Shown: one piece after another, positions 16,646 through 26,543 of the stretch
How the letters are laid out: each line of letters starts with the position of its first letter
Numbering within the stretch: position 1 is the stretch's first letter
Source of the DNA: JAJPHF01 sp035293805
Lineage (GTDB): Bacteria > Chloroflexota > UBA6077 > JAJPHF01
NCBI GenBank assembly: GCA_035293805.1
Contig: DATGMD010000031.1
Location: forward strand, 62,001 to 126,000
Direction: 5' to 3'
DNA length: 64,000 bases
Position numbers and translations under genes: made by a program
Notes under the pieces: model-generated
What the model saw: only the letters and a program-made list of their open reading frames with translations
Told to the model about the DNA's origin: nothing
Databases searched by the model: none

Positions 16646-17749
16646 CTAGCGGATCTGGAAGACATCTTTCCAGACCCGCTGGTACTTGGGCGCGTCGGCC
16701 ATGTCCTCGGGCGTCAGGGCGTAGATGGTCTCGGGGCGCGTCTTGTCGCGCGGCGCCACGCTCGGTAGGCCGGGCGTGCGGCCGCCGTCGGCGTAGGCTT
16801 GCTGGCCATCGGGCGAGTGGATCCACCGCTGCCACAGCATCGCGGTATAGGGATGCGGCGCGTCTTTCAGGATGGCGGTGCCATTCACGATCCCCACGCC
16901 CTCGGTCAGCATGTAGTCGACCGGCGCGCCCTTCTTGATGCGGCCGGGGTAGTGGTGCGAGTAGCAGGTGAGACAGGCGGCGGCCTGCCCGGCCACCACC
17001 AGCTCGGCCAGGTCGGAGTGGCCCTTGTGGAACTCCACGTTGTTCGCCGCGATCCGCTTGATGAGGTCGGTCGCCTGGTTGTCGTCGTGATACTTCCGCA
17101 GGCTGAGGCCCATCAGTAGCTCGGCGTCGCGCGGCTCGGCGATCAGGCGGTTCTTCCACCGCGGGTCGGCGAAGTCCTCGAACCGCGTCGGCGCCTCGTC
17201 CGGCCTCACCAGGTTCGTGTTCCAGGCGGGGACGATGTAGATCACGTCCGCCGCGATCCAGTACTGGCCGCGCAGCCCCTCGGGGTAGGCGTCCGCCTCG
17301 GGGGGCACGCGCTGGTAGAAGACGCCCTGCTGGTTGAGCTGCTGCACGTAGTCGGCCGGGCAGTCGAAGATGTCGGCGAGCGTCCGGCCGCCGCGCCCCT
17401 CGGCGATGATGCGCGCCGCGAGCGCGTCGCACGTGGCGTCCACGTGGTCGACCTTCACGCCCGGGAAGCGCTGCTCGAAGGCCGGCAGGATCACCTCGGC
17501 GTTGATCTCGGCGAGCGCCCCATAATAGGCGAGCGGCGCGTTCTCGGCCTTGGCCTGCGCGTACAGCTGGTCGATGGGCATCGTGAGGGCCGCGTCGAGC
17601 GCGGTGCTCGACGCGCCAGGCGCGGCGCCGGCTGGCGCCGCGCGGTCCGCCCCCGGCTGGGCCGCCGGGGCCGTCGGGCGCGTCGCGCCGGCACAGGCCG
17701 CGAGCAGCCACGTCGCCGCGATCAGGGCGCCGAGCGCGCTGCGTCCCAT
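16646..17749 (-). CDS. Ferric-type ABC substrate-binding lipoprotein, copy 2
   Basis: 367 residues. Lipobox LLAACAG near residue 18. Same domain plan as the neighbouring copy, with shared stretches such as EFHKGHSDLAELVVAGQ and IVPAWNTNLVRPDEAP. A 71-nt stretch (16983-17053) is identical to 15806-15876 in copy 1. The gap to copy 1 is 64 nt and they are cotranscribed. The two differ in pocket regions (for example residue runs after CPADYVQQ and NASVDYVLQ), so they may bind different ligands. Confidence 0.88.
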   Translation of the reverse strand: MGRSALGALIAATWLLAACAGATRPTAPAAQPGADRAAPAGAAPGASSTALDAALTMPIDQLYAQAKAENAPLAYYGALAEINAEVILPAFEQRFPGVKVDHVDATCDALAARIIAEGRGGRTLADIFDCPADYVQQLNQQGVFYQRVPPEADAYPEGLRGQYWIAADVIYIVPAWNTNLVRPDEAPTRFEDFADPRWKNRLIAEPRDAELLMGLSLRKYHDDNQATDLIKRIAANNVEFHKGHSDLAELVVAGQAAACLTCYSHHYPGRIKKGAPVDYMLTEGVGIVNGTAILKDAPHPYTAMLWQRWIHSPDGQQAYADGGRTPGLPSVAPRDKTRPETIYALTPEDMADAPKYQRVWKDVFQIR

Positions 17750-17864
17750 CCTATCCTCCCTCTGTCGCCCGCTGGCGCGTCGGCGCTGGGCACGCGGCCG
17801 CCAGCCGTTGTCGCCGTGCCCAGCACGCGCGGGCGGCGTGCGCTCCGGCCCGGCCGCCGGCCGC

Positions 17865-18953
17865 TCAGTCGCGGATGTCCTGCAAGAACCACTCGGTCGG
17901 CAGCTCCTGGCCCACGCCCGCCTGGCGCGCGAGGCGCTGGGTCCGGCCGGCGACGGCGGCGAATTGGAGCCCTTGGGTGCCCGTGTTGATGAACATGGTG
18001 ACCTGCCGGTCGTCCGTCCGGCCCGGCTGGCGGCCCGCCACTACGTCGACCAGCAGCGGGAAGTTGTCGCGCTCCTCCGGGCGGCTGCGCGGGATGCGCG
18101 CGCGCTCCTCCGGTTGCCCGGCCACGTAGGCGGCCATGGCGCTGCGCGGCCACTCCATGTCCGGCACGTCGGCGCCCGGCTTGATCGTCTGCCAGCCTAG
18201 CTGCACGATCACGTCGGCGCGGTCGAGCATGGCCCGGTCCATCTCGCGGCGCGTGACGCACGTCATGTGGGCGCCGTCGGCCACCCACGCGGCATCGAAG
18301 GTCGGGAGCATCGAGTCGGTGGCGGTGACGACGATGTCCGCGCCGCGCACGGCCTCCTCGGCCGTATTCACCGGCCAGAGCTGCATGCGCAGCTCGTCGC
18401 TCACCCGTGCGGCGAACTGCTCGCGGTGCGCCGGCGTCGGGCTGTACACCTTGCCGCCGCGCAGCGGCCGCGCCGCCGCGATGGCTTGCAGGTAGGTGTG
18501 CGCCATGCCGCCCGAGCCGAGCACTCCCACGGTCGCCGCGTCCTTGCGCGCCAGCACGTCCACCCCCAGCCCCGCGCTGGCGCCCACGCGCATGTGCTGC
18601 AAGTAGCCGTCCTGGACGATGGCGAGCGGCTCGCCGGTGCTCGCGCGGTACACCAGGATAATGCCCGAGTAGGTCCCGGGCTGCATGCAGTACTTCTCTT
18701 CGGTGGCGCCACCGGGCCAGGAGACGACGTCCGACTTGATGCGGCAGGCCACCACGTCCTCGCTCCGGCAGTAGCCGGTCATGCTGCCCCAGCGATAGTA
18801 GTCGTCGTCGCGGCCGGTCGGGGCATACAGGTCGATGCGGGGAATGTAGGCGGCATCGCCGCGGGCCAGATCGGCGTAGCCCCGGCGCAGCGCGTCCAGC
18901 GTCTCGCGCATGTCCAGCACGCGCTGCACGTCGGCGTTCGTCAAGTAGAGCAT
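17865..18953 (-). CDS. Ornithine cyclodeaminase / mu-crystallin family protein
   Basis: 362 residues from the ATG at 18953 (GGGGAG upstream; an upstream in-frame start at 18983 is less likely). N-terminal half MLYLTNADVQRVLDM, nucleotide-binding motif VGVLGSGGMAHTYLQA (about 155-170), then DIVVTATDS. The family includes ornithine cyclodeaminase, alanine dehydrogenase, ketimine reductase and opine-type synthases such as SbnB. It heads the operon with the two binding proteins, so its substrate may be the imported compound, or it may make a metallophore precursor (inference). Confidence 0.85.
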   Translation of the reverse strand: MLYLTNADVQRVLDMRETLDALRRGYADLARGDAAYIPRIDLYAPTGRDDDYYRWGSMTGYCRSEDVVACRIKSDVVSWPGGATEEKYCMQPGTYSGIILVYRASTGEPLAIVQDGYLQHMRVGASAGLGVDVLARKDAATVGVLGSGGMAHTYLQAIAAARPLRGGKVYSPTPAHREQFAARVSDELRMQLWPVNTAEEAVRGADIVVTATDSMLPTFDAAWVADGAHMTCVTRREMDRAMLDRADVIVQLGWQTIKPGADVPDMEWPRSAMAAYVAGQPEERARIPRSRPEERDNFPLLVDVVAGRQPGRTDDRQVTMFINTGTQGLQFAAVAGRTQRLARQAGVGQELPTEWFLQDIRD

Positions 18954-19199
18954 GTGGCACTCCCCGGCGCGAGGGTGCCCCAATCCTACTGACTGGCCGC
19001 GGTCAGGAGCAAGGCCGCGCAGTGCCGCGGCTGCCCGCTACCTCTTGCGCCCACGAAGGCGCCGACCCTCTCGGCAAGCCGCCATCGAGTTCGGCCGCAA
19101 TATTCTACGGGAAACCCATTTGCCGCCTAGCACCACTTGCCGCGGCAGCACCCGTTGCCTCGTCGTGCGCCCCCACCGGCGGCGCTCGCGGCGCCGCCG

Positions 19200-19660
19200 C
19201 CGGTCGCCCCTCCGGACGACCGCCCCTCGCCAATGCATTCTCTTGTAGGGCCGCTGCTTGCTGCGCCCTGCCCCGTCACCGCCCGGCCCCAGGAGAGGGA
19301 GGGGAGAGGGGTGAGGTCCGGCCCTCCCCCTCTCCCCCTGGGAGAGGGTCGGGGTGAGGGCGCGCTCCGGCAACTAAACGCCGGATTCGATAGGCAAGGC
19401 CGCGAGGCGCGCGGTAGGGCCCGCCGTCCGGCGCGACGTGGTCGCCGTCCTTGCCCGTACACGCCTCCCCCGCGCCCGCCGCCCGCGCCCGGCCCGGGGC
19501 CCGCCCCGCCGGCTCGGCCCGCGGCAGGCCAGCGGGGGAGTATCGTACGGGGTAAACGATGCGACCTTCCGCGCCCGACCAGCACGCGCAGACCCGCGCC
19601 CGGCCTACCATTTAACCACCCAGTAAAGGAGCATCGTTTGACCGTTCCTCGGCTAAAATT
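19200..19660 (+). repeat. Long dispersed repeat, copy 1 (interrupted by hairpin array C)
   Basis: From about 19383 to 19660 the sequence closely matches the reverse complement of about 56410-56690. Shared blocks include GCGCGACGTGGTCGCCG, GGGGGAGTATCGTACGGGG, GCGACCTTCCGCGCCCGA and CCATTTAACCACCCAGTAAA. The outer block at 19210-19250 (GGACGACCGCCCC, GCCAAT) matches too, but about 130 bp including a hairpin array sits between, absent from copy 2. Near its right end AAACGATGC and GCATCGTTT form a 9-bp inverted repeat 70 bp apart. It ends about 230 bp before the start of the Liv-type binding protein gene. Confidence 0.8.
19277..19375. repeat. Hairpin repeat array C
   Basis: Two CCCTCTCCC-type units with GTGAGGGC, followed by CGCTCCGGCAACTAAACGCC and GGATTCGATAG, a degenerate version of the family flank. 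It lies inside long repeat copy 1. Confidence 0.8.
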
Positions 19661-19886
19661 ACGCACCCGCGTGCGGGACCGCCGCTGCGCGCGCGCCCCT
19701 GCCACGCCGCCAGCCCCTGGAGCACGCCCCTGTGGCGGGCAGCGGTTTGGGGACTTGCGCTCCCGGTCGGCAGTTACTACCCTTGTACACGCGTGCATCC
19801 CGCATTCAGTGTTTTGCCGGGCGCGCTCCGTCGCCACCAGAGACCGATCGTGCCCCTCGACGCGCCACACGGTGAGGGTGTCCAAC

Positions 19887-21077
19887 ATGAAGATCATGGG
19901 TCTATCGGTACTGATCGCGTTGAGCCTGCTGCTGAGTGGCTGTGGCAGCGGCGCCGCGCCAGGCGCCCAGCCGGCCAGCTCTCCCCAGAGCGCCGGGCAG
20001 GGTGCGGCGTCCGCGGGCGGGCTGAGCGGAGAGATCCCCGTGGGCGCCGTGTGGTCGCTGACCGGGGCCGCGGCCGTCTACGGCACCGTCCAGAAGAACG
20101 CCGCTGACCTGGCGACGGACGAGATCAACCGCTCCGGCTTCCTCGGTTCCGCCAAGCTGAAGCTGATCACCGAGGACGATCGCTCCACCCGCGAGGGCGG
20201 GATCGCGGCCTTCGAGAAGCTGCTCAATCGCGACCGCGTGGCGGCGATTCTCGGCCCCACCCTCTCCAACACCGCGCGGGCGACCGATCCGATGGCCCAG
20301 GACAAGGGCATCGTGGTGCTCGGCGTGTCCAACACGGCCGACGGCATCGTGGAGATTGGCGACTTCGTCTTCCGCGACAGCCTGCCCGAGAGCGACGTGC
20401 AACCGAACACGATCCGCGTGACCAAGGACAAGCTGGGCTACCGGCGCGTCGCCGTGCTCTACGGCGACGACGACGCCTTCACCAAGGCCGGCTACGACGT
20501 GTTCAGCAAGGCGCTGGCCGATGCCGGCGTCCAGGTGGTCGCGACGGAGACGTTCAAGAAGGGCGACACCGACTTCTCGGCGCAGCTGACGAAGATTCGG
20601 AGCGCCAACCCCGACGCGATCGTCCTGTCGGCGCTCGCCGAGGAGGCCGCGGGCATCATGACCCAGGCCCGCCAGCTCGGCATACCGACCTCGGTCCCGT
20701 TCATCGGGGGCAACGGCCTCAACTCGCCGCAGCTCGCCCAGCTGGCGGGCTCGGCCGCCCAGGGCGCGATCTCCGGGGCCGCCTGGTTCATCTCGAACGA
20801 CACGCCCGGCAACGCCGCGTTCGTGCAGGCTTACCGCGACCGGTACGGCAGCGATCCGGACCAGTTCGCCGCCCAAGCCTACACGGGCGTGTACCTGCTC
20901 GCCACCGCGCTGAAGAACGCCGGCTCGAGCAACCCGCGCGCGATCCGCGACGCGCTGGCGCAGCTCAAGGACGTGCCGACGGTGCTCGGCTCGTTCTCCT
21001 TCGACCCGAGCCGCAACCCGGTGCACCCTCCCGTCGTGCAGATCGTCCAGGACGGCAAGTTCACTCTCTTCAAGTAG
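19887..21077 (+). CDS. Branched-chain amino acid/amide ABC transporter substrate-binding lipoprotein (LivJ/UrtA type)
   Basis: 396 residues from ATG 19887. Signal peptide ending in LLLSGCG (lipobox), then a Gly/Ala/Ser linker and the periplasmic binding fold: IPVGAVWSLTGAAAVYG, AAILGPTLSNTARATD, RVAVLYGDDDAF, TDFSAQLTKIRSANPDAIVLS, and PVVQIVQDGKF at the end. Length and motifs fit Leu/Ile/Val-binding and related amide-binding proteins. It is first in a five-gene operon with both permeases and both ATPases. The frame stays open far upstream, but the lipoprotein signal fixes the start. Confidence 0.93.
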   Translation: MKIMGLSVLIALSLLLSGCGSGAAPGAQPASSPQSAGQGAASAGGLSGEIPVGAVWSLTGAAAVYGTVQKNAADLATDEINRSGFLGSAKLKLITEDDRSTREGGIAAFEKLLNRDRVAAILGPTLSNTARATDPMAQDKGIVVLGVSNTADGIVEIGDFVFRDSLPESDVQPNTIRVTKDKLGYRRVAVLYGDDDAFTKAGYDVFSKALADAGVQVVATETFKKGDTDFSAQLTKIRSANPDAIVLSALAEEAAGIMTQARQLGIPTSVPFIGGNGLNSPQLAQLAGSAAQGAISGAAWFISNDTPGNAAFVQAYRDRYGSDPDQFAAQAYTGVYLLATALKNAGSSNPRAIRDALAQLKDVPTVLGSFSFDPSRNPVHPPVVQIVQDGKFTLFK

Positions 21078-21131
21078 CGCGCCGGAACGAGGCCCGCGCG
21101 CATCCGCCGCACCCGCGCGAGTCGGAGAGAC

Positions 21132-22187
21132 ATGGAGCAGCTTCCGCAGCAGCTCGTGAACGGCATCTGGCAGGGGGCGGGCCTGGCGCTCTTTGCGCTC
21201 GGCTTCGCGCTGGTGTTCGGGCTGCTCGACGTGGTGAACCTGGCCCACGGCGCGACCTACATGTGGGGCGCCTTCTTCGGGCTCGTCTGCGTCACGCGCC
21301 TCGGCTGGCCGCTCTGGGCTGCGATCCCGGCGGCGATGATCGGCGCCGGCCTGCTCGCGGTCCTGCTCGAGCGGCTCGCCTTCAAGCCGCTGCGCACGCT
21401 GACCACGGGCAGCCTGGTCCTCTGGGGCGGCTTTCTCGTGCTACTCCTCGGGTTCGTCGGCGTCCGCCAGGAGGAGGTTCGGGCGGGACTGCTGGGGCTG
21501 GGCGCGGCCCTCATGCTGCTCGGGCTAGTGCAGGATTACCGCGCCCCGCGGCCACTGCTGCAGCGGTCGATGCCCTATCTGGCGCCCATGATTGCTTCGA
21601 TTGGCGCCTCGACTATCCTCGTGAGCCTGGCCCAGGGACTCTTCGGCGCGCAGCCGTCGCGTTTCCCGCCGGACCTGTTTCCCACGACGCCGTACCCGCT
21701 GGGACAAGCCGCCGTCATCGCCCCGATCCAGCTCCTGGTGCTCGCCGTCGCGCTCGTTCTGATGATCGGCCTGCACCTCCTGATCGCCCGGACGCAGACC
21801 GGCCGAGCGATCCGTGCGATTGCCTGGAGCGAGCGCACCGCTCGCCTGCTCGGCATCAACGCCGATCTGGTGATCGCGCAGACGTTCTTCGTCTCGGGCG
21901 CGCTGGCCGGCGCCTCCGGCGCACTGCTCGGCCTGGCGTTCAACCGCATCGAGCCGACGATGGGCAGCCAGATCGAGCTGGCGGGGCTTACCGTCATCGT
22001 GGTGGGCGGCATGTCGAGCATCGGCGGGACGGTCGTCGCCGCCTTCCTGGTGGGCCTGCTGCGCGTGCTCGGGGTCGCCTACGTCGATAGCAGCTTCCGC
22101 GACGCGCTCGTCTTCGCCCTGCTCATCCTCGTCCTGCTGGCGCGCCCACAGGGGCTGTTCGGCCGCGCCAACAGCACCCGCGCCTGA
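21132..22187 (+). CDS. Branched-chain amino acid ABC permease, LivH type
   Basis: 351 residues and about 9 membrane helices. LivH landmarks: GLALFALGFALVFGLLDVVNLAHGATYMWGA in the first two helices and the coupling region IAWSERTARLLGIN. Longer than the usual 290-300, because of an extra hydrophobic segment (LWGGFLVLLLGFVGV, about residues 98-150) that interrupts the canonical order. It forms the inner-membrane channel together with the LivM-type partner encoded 15 nt downstream. Confidence 0.92.
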   Translation: MEQLPQQLVNGIWQGAGLALFALGFALVFGLLDVVNLAHGATYMWGAFFGLVCVTRLGWPLWAAIPAAMIGAGLLAVLLERLAFKPLRTLTTGSLVLWGGFLVLLLGFVGVRQEEVRAGLLGLGAALMLLGLVQDYRAPRPLLQRSMPYLAPMIASIGASTILVSLAQGLFGAQPSRFPPDLFPTTPYPLGQAAVIAPIQLLVLAVALVLMIGLHLLIARTQTGRAIRAIAWSERTARLLGINADLVIAQTFFVSGALAGASGALLGLAFNRIEPTMGSQIELAGLTVIVVGGMSSIGGTVVAAFLVGLLRVLGVAYVDSSFRDALVFALLILVLLARPQGLFGRANSTRA

Positions 22188-22202
22188 GGAGAAGCCGGGC
22201 CG

Positions 22203-23180
22203 ATGCTCCAGTTCCTGCTGGACCACATCTCGACGGTCGACTTCATCCTGCTCAACGTCGCCCTCGGCCTGAGCATCTACCTGACGCTCGCGGTCGGCCT
22301 GCTCTCGCTGGCCAACGCCGGCTTCCTCGCCATCGGCGCCTACACCGCCGCGATCTTGACCGTGCAGGCCGGCTGGCCGCCCGTCGCCGCGCTCCTCCCC
22401 GCGCTGCTCCTCGGCGCGCTCGTCGCGGCGCCGCTCGGCCTCCTCGTCCTGCGCCTCCAGGGCGTCTATCTGGCCATCGCCACCATCGGCTTCGGCGAGA
22501 TCGTCCGCATCGTGGCGCTGAACGGCGACAAGCTGCTGCGCCTCGTGAGCGGCGATAGCCGCCTGACCGTCTTCCGCGGCGCCGAGGGCATCACCTTGCC
22601 CTATCGCAGCCCGGTCCTGTTCCTGGGACTGCCCGTCACGACCTGGCAGCTGCTGGTCTACGTGGTCGCCCTGGCCTACCTGCTGGCGATGTTGCAGCGA
22701 TCGCGTTACGGCCGGCTCATGGCGGCGATCCGGCTGGATGGCCTGGCGGCCAGCACGCTTGGCGTGGACATCGTCCGCTACCGCCTGCTGGCGTTCTTGC
22801 TCGGTGCGGCGATCGCCGCCGGCGCTGGCGCCCTGAGCGCGCCGGTCGTCCGCGTCATCGATCCGAGCCAGTACGGCTTCAACCGCGCCGTCGACATTCT
22901 GGCCTACGCCGTCCTGGGGGGCATGACCACCTGGGTCGGGCCGATCGTCGGCGCCACCGTCCTCACCGCATTGCCCGAGGTGCTGCGGCCTCTTCAGGAG
23001 CAGCGCGAGGTCGTGAACGGCCTCCTGCTCTTGTTGTCGATCATTTATCTGCCGCGCGGGCTGGCCGATTCGCGGCTCTGGGGCGGCTGGCGGCACTGGC
23101 CGACCGCGCTCCGCGAGCGCTTCGCCGGCGGGCCGGCGGCCGAGCCGCTTCCCGTTCCCCCCCGCCGAGGGCCGGGATGA
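22203..23180 (+). CDS. Branched-chain amino acid ABC permease, LivM type
   Basis: 325 residues, about 9 membrane helices. LivM hallmarks: LSLANAGFLAIGAYTAAILT, GVYLAIATIGFGEIVRI and the coupling motif AIRLDGLAASTLGVDIVRYRL. GGAGAAG precedes the ATG, and its end overlaps the first ATPase gene by 4 nt (ATGA). A basic cytoplasmic tail follows the last helix. Confidence 0.92.
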   Translation: MLQFLLDHISTVDFILLNVALGLSIYLTLAVGLLSLANAGFLAIGAYTAAILTVQAGWPPVAALLPALLLGALVAAPLGLLVLRLQGVYLAIATIGFGEIVRIVALNGDKLLRLVSGDSRLTVFRGAEGITLPYRSPVLFLGLPVTTWQLLVYVVALAYLLAMLQRSRYGRLMAAIRLDGLAASTLGVDIVRYRLLAFLLGAAIAAGAGALSAPVVRVIDPSQYGFNRAVDILAYAVLGGMTTWVGPIVGATVLTALPEVLRPLQEQREVVNGLLLLLSIIYLPRGLADSRLWGGWRHWPTALRERFAGGPAAEPLPVPPRRGPG

Positions 23181-23949
23181 CGGCCGGCGCCCGGTTGCGG
23201 GTCGACCGCATCAGCCTGCACTTCGGCGGGCTCGCAGCCTTGGACGACGTGGCTTTCACCGTGGGCGGCGGCATCTGCGGGCTCATCGGGCCGAACGGCG
23301 CCGGCAAGACGACGCTGCTCAACGTCGTGAGCGGCGTGCTCCCGCCCTCGCGCGGCGACATCTTCCTCGACGAGCGGCCCACGACCGGACTGCCCCCACA
23401 TCGCCTGGCGGCGCTCGGCGTCGCGCGCACCTTCCAGAACGTTCGGCTGTTCGGGGAGCTTTCGGTGCTCGACAACGTACGGCTCGGCTACCACCTTCAT
23501 CAGCACAGCACGCTGCTGGAGACCGTGCTGCGCCTGCCGCGGGCCCGTCGCGAGGAGCGCGCGTCAGCGGCGGCCGCGCTGGCGCTGCTCGACCGTCTGG
23601 GCCTGGCCCCCCTCGCCACGGCCGCGGCGAGCGCGCTGGCCTACGGGGATCAGCGGCGCGTGGAGATCGCGCGCGCCCTGGCCCTGGAGCCCCGGCTGCT
23701 GCTGCTCGACGAGCCGGCGGCCGGGCTGAACGCCGCCGAGAGCGAGCAGCTTGGCGACTTCTTGGGCCACCTCCGGGCGCAGGGACTCACCCTCTTGCTG
23801 GTCGAGCACGACATGGACCTCATCATGCGTGTCTGTGACCATATCGTGGTGCTGAACTTCGGCCGCAAGATCGCCGAGGGGCCACCTGCTGTGGTACGCG
23901 GCGACCGGCGGGTGATCGACGCGTATCTGGGCGAGGAGGAGCCCGCCTG

Positions 23950-23950
<1 letters not shown>
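23177..23950 (+). CDS. Branched-chain amino acid ABC transporter ATP-binding protein, LivG type
   Basis: 257 residues. Walker A GPNGAGKT, Q-loop FQNVRLFGELSVLDN (LivG-type), Walker B LLLLDEPAAGLN, switch VEHDM. The signature motif reads ALAYGDQRRVEIARAL, with LAYGDQ in place of LSGGQ as is typical of LivG. It pairs with the LivF-type ATPase next door; the genes overlap by 1 nt. Confidence 0.94.
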
Positions 23951-24657
<707 letters not shown>

Positions 24658-24668
24658 CCGCGCCCCCG

Positions 24669-26411
24669 CTAGTCGGCGGAGCGCGCCCCGCGCCGGCGGC
24701 CGAGGCGGGCGCAGCCAGCCTGGAGCAGCAGCAGCAGGTAAAGGACGCCTACCCCGCCGACGACGAAGAGCACGCGCAGCAGGGCCGCCGTGGCGCCCAC
24801 CGGCGGGAGCGGCGGATCGTCGCCGTTATCCGCGCTGTCGAGCGGGCTCAGCGGCGTGGCCGTGGTGGGGAGCAGGCTGGCGGTCGTCGTGCCGCCGGCG
24901 AGGGGACCGTCCAGCAACGGGCCGCCGGGCCGCGCGGCACGCAGCAGCGCGTCCCGGGCGGCGGTGGCGGGATCAGGCGCGGCGACGCGCGCCGGCGCCG
25001 CGCCCGGCCCAGCGCTCCGGTCCCCGGGTCGCGCGGCGCTTTGGGGGACCACCCGTGGGTCGATGCTCGCGGCGGTCGCGAGTAGGCGGGCGTCGCCGCT
25101 GCCGCGGCCGTAATGGGTGGGGTCCGGGCCGAGCAGGCCATCAGTGCCGTCGCCAATGCCGAAGGCCACGGCGTGGTGGGGGATGTCGGCGCGCGCCCAG
25201 GCCGTCTCTAGCTGGTCCGGGGTGATGACCAGCGCCTTTGCGCCGCTCGCCCCATAGGCCGAATCGTTGTACAGGAAGTCGTCGCCGAGCAGGCCGTCGA
25301 TCACGATGTAGTGGTTGACGTTGCCACCATAGCCGCCGCTGCCCGGCAGGAGCCGATAGACCGTCAGCGCGATTACCGGGTACCCCTTCTGCACGGCCGC
25401 GCGCACGTCGTCCACACTCCAACGTCGGTAGCCGCCGCCGCTCTGGTACAGCCCCATCGGGCGCAGGTTCGCGCGGCGGCCAAGCTCCGCCAGGTAGTCG
25501 AGGGCGATACCGTCGTCGTAGCCGTAGGTGCCCTGGAGATAGTTCGCATACTCGCGCACCTTCGCCGTCGAGATCTTCAGGCCGTAGGCCTCGAGGATCA
25601 TCGCCAGCGCGCTCGGACCGCAGTTCGCGTCCTGGTAAGGGGTGCCGTCGTACTGGCCGCGCGCCGGCACGCCCAGCCAGAGCAGCGAGTCGTCGAGCCA
25701 GCCGGCCGCGCCAGGCTCCTCCGGCAAGCCGCGCACGAACGTGCGCACCGGGGCGGGGCGCGGCTCGGCCGGGAGCGCCACGCTCGCCGGGTGGACGGGC
25801 GCCGCGTTGGTGGTGGGGGCAGCGGCCGCGGCGTCGCCGACCGCGGCGCTCGGCGGCGCATCGCTGGCCGCGGCGCTCGGCGCCTGGGTCTCCACTGCAG
25901 CGGCAACCCGGTCGGGGTCCGCCGTGGTCGCCTCGGGTTCCGGCGCCGTCGCCGTCGGCGCGTCGGTTGGCAGCACCGCGATCGGTACGTCAGTTGGCCC
26001 CACCACGACGCCTGTGACGAGGGTCGGCGTAGGCGGCACCGGTACTGGCGTCGGCGTGGGTGGCACGGCTGTCGGTGTCGCCGTCGGCGGAACGGCGGTC
26101 GGCGTCAGCGTGGCCGGCAGGACCACTTCCGTGGGCACGGCCGTTGGCGTGGCTGGTGCGCGGGTATGCACGGGCAGGGGGGCGCTCAAGTCCGGCGCGG
26201 CGCGGCTCACCGTGGGCGTGGCACCGCGTGGGGTGGACGAGGTACCGGCCGCGCTCTGCCCCGCGTTCGGAATGGGGATGGGCGTCTGGGCCGCGGCGGG
26301 CCGCGCCCAGCCGAGCGCAGCGGCCACGAGAGCGAGGATCGACAGCGCTCGGCCCGCGGCGCGAGCGCGTGGCATGGGACGCCGTGGGCGAGGCGAGCCG
26401 GAATGCAGCAT
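24669..26411 (-). CDS. Secreted, membrane-anchored C39-like cysteine peptidase
   Basis: 580 residues from ATG 26411. A TACAAT -10 element at 26426-26421 lies 9 nt upstream, so the transcript may be leaderless; ATG 26375 is an alternative. Signal peptide to about residue 42 (LVAAALGWARPAAAQ), then a 190-residue Pro/Thr/Ala/Val stalk with PTAVPPTxTPT repeats. The peptidase_C39_2 domain (about 245-400) has NCGPSALAM with catalytic Cys near 263, VNHYIVIDG with His near 367 and YNDSAYG with Asp near 382. After another Ala/Pro linker one C-terminal membrane helix and a basic tail anchor it. Likely processes or remodels cell-surface material. It lies directly after the two-component genes. Confidence 0.82.
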   Translation of the reverse strand: MLHSGSPRPRRPMPRARAAGRALSILALVAAALGWARPAAAQTPIPIPNAGQSAAGTSSTPRGATPTVSRAAPDLSAPLPVHTRAPATPTAVPTEVVLPATLTPTAVPPTATPTAVPPTPTPVPVPPTPTLVTGVVVGPTDVPIAVLPTDAPTATAPEPEATTADPDRVAAAVETQAPSAAASDAPPSAAVGDAAAAAPTTNAAPVHPASVALPAEPRPAPVRTFVRGLPEEPGAAGWLDDSLLWLGVPARGQYDGTPYQDANCGPSALAMILEAYGLKISTAKVREYANYLQGTYGYDDGIALDYLAELGRRANLRPMGLYQSGGGYRRWSVDDVRAAVQKGYPVIALTVYRLLPGSGGYGGNVNHYIVIDGLLGDDFLYNDSAYGASGAKALVITPDQLETAWARADIPHHAVAFGIGDGTDGLLGPDPTHYGRGSGDARLLATAASIDPRVVPQSAARPGDRSAGPGAAPARVAAPDPATAARDALLRAARPGGPLLDGPLAGGTTTASLLPTTATPLSPLDSADNGDDPPLPPVGATAALLRVLFVVGGVGVLYLLLLLQAGCARLGRRRGARSAD

Positions 26412-26543
26412 CTTGGGCGCATTGTACCCGACGATCCGCGGCCGCGCCCAGGCTTTCCCGCCCGGCCGCCCAATCGCTACGCGACTGCGACGCGCCCGAT
26501 CTTCTCTCTCCACGCACTACGCGGCCGGGGAGGCCTGCTCTTC

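Noticed and set aside
19137..19886. N-terminal extension of the Liv-type binding protein
   Set aside because: It would translate the repeat elements; the lipoprotein signal begins at 19887.
21525..23096. 523-codon minus-strand frame opposite the Liv permeases
   Set aside because: Gln/Asp/Arg-rich shadow without domains; both permeases are clear on the other strand.
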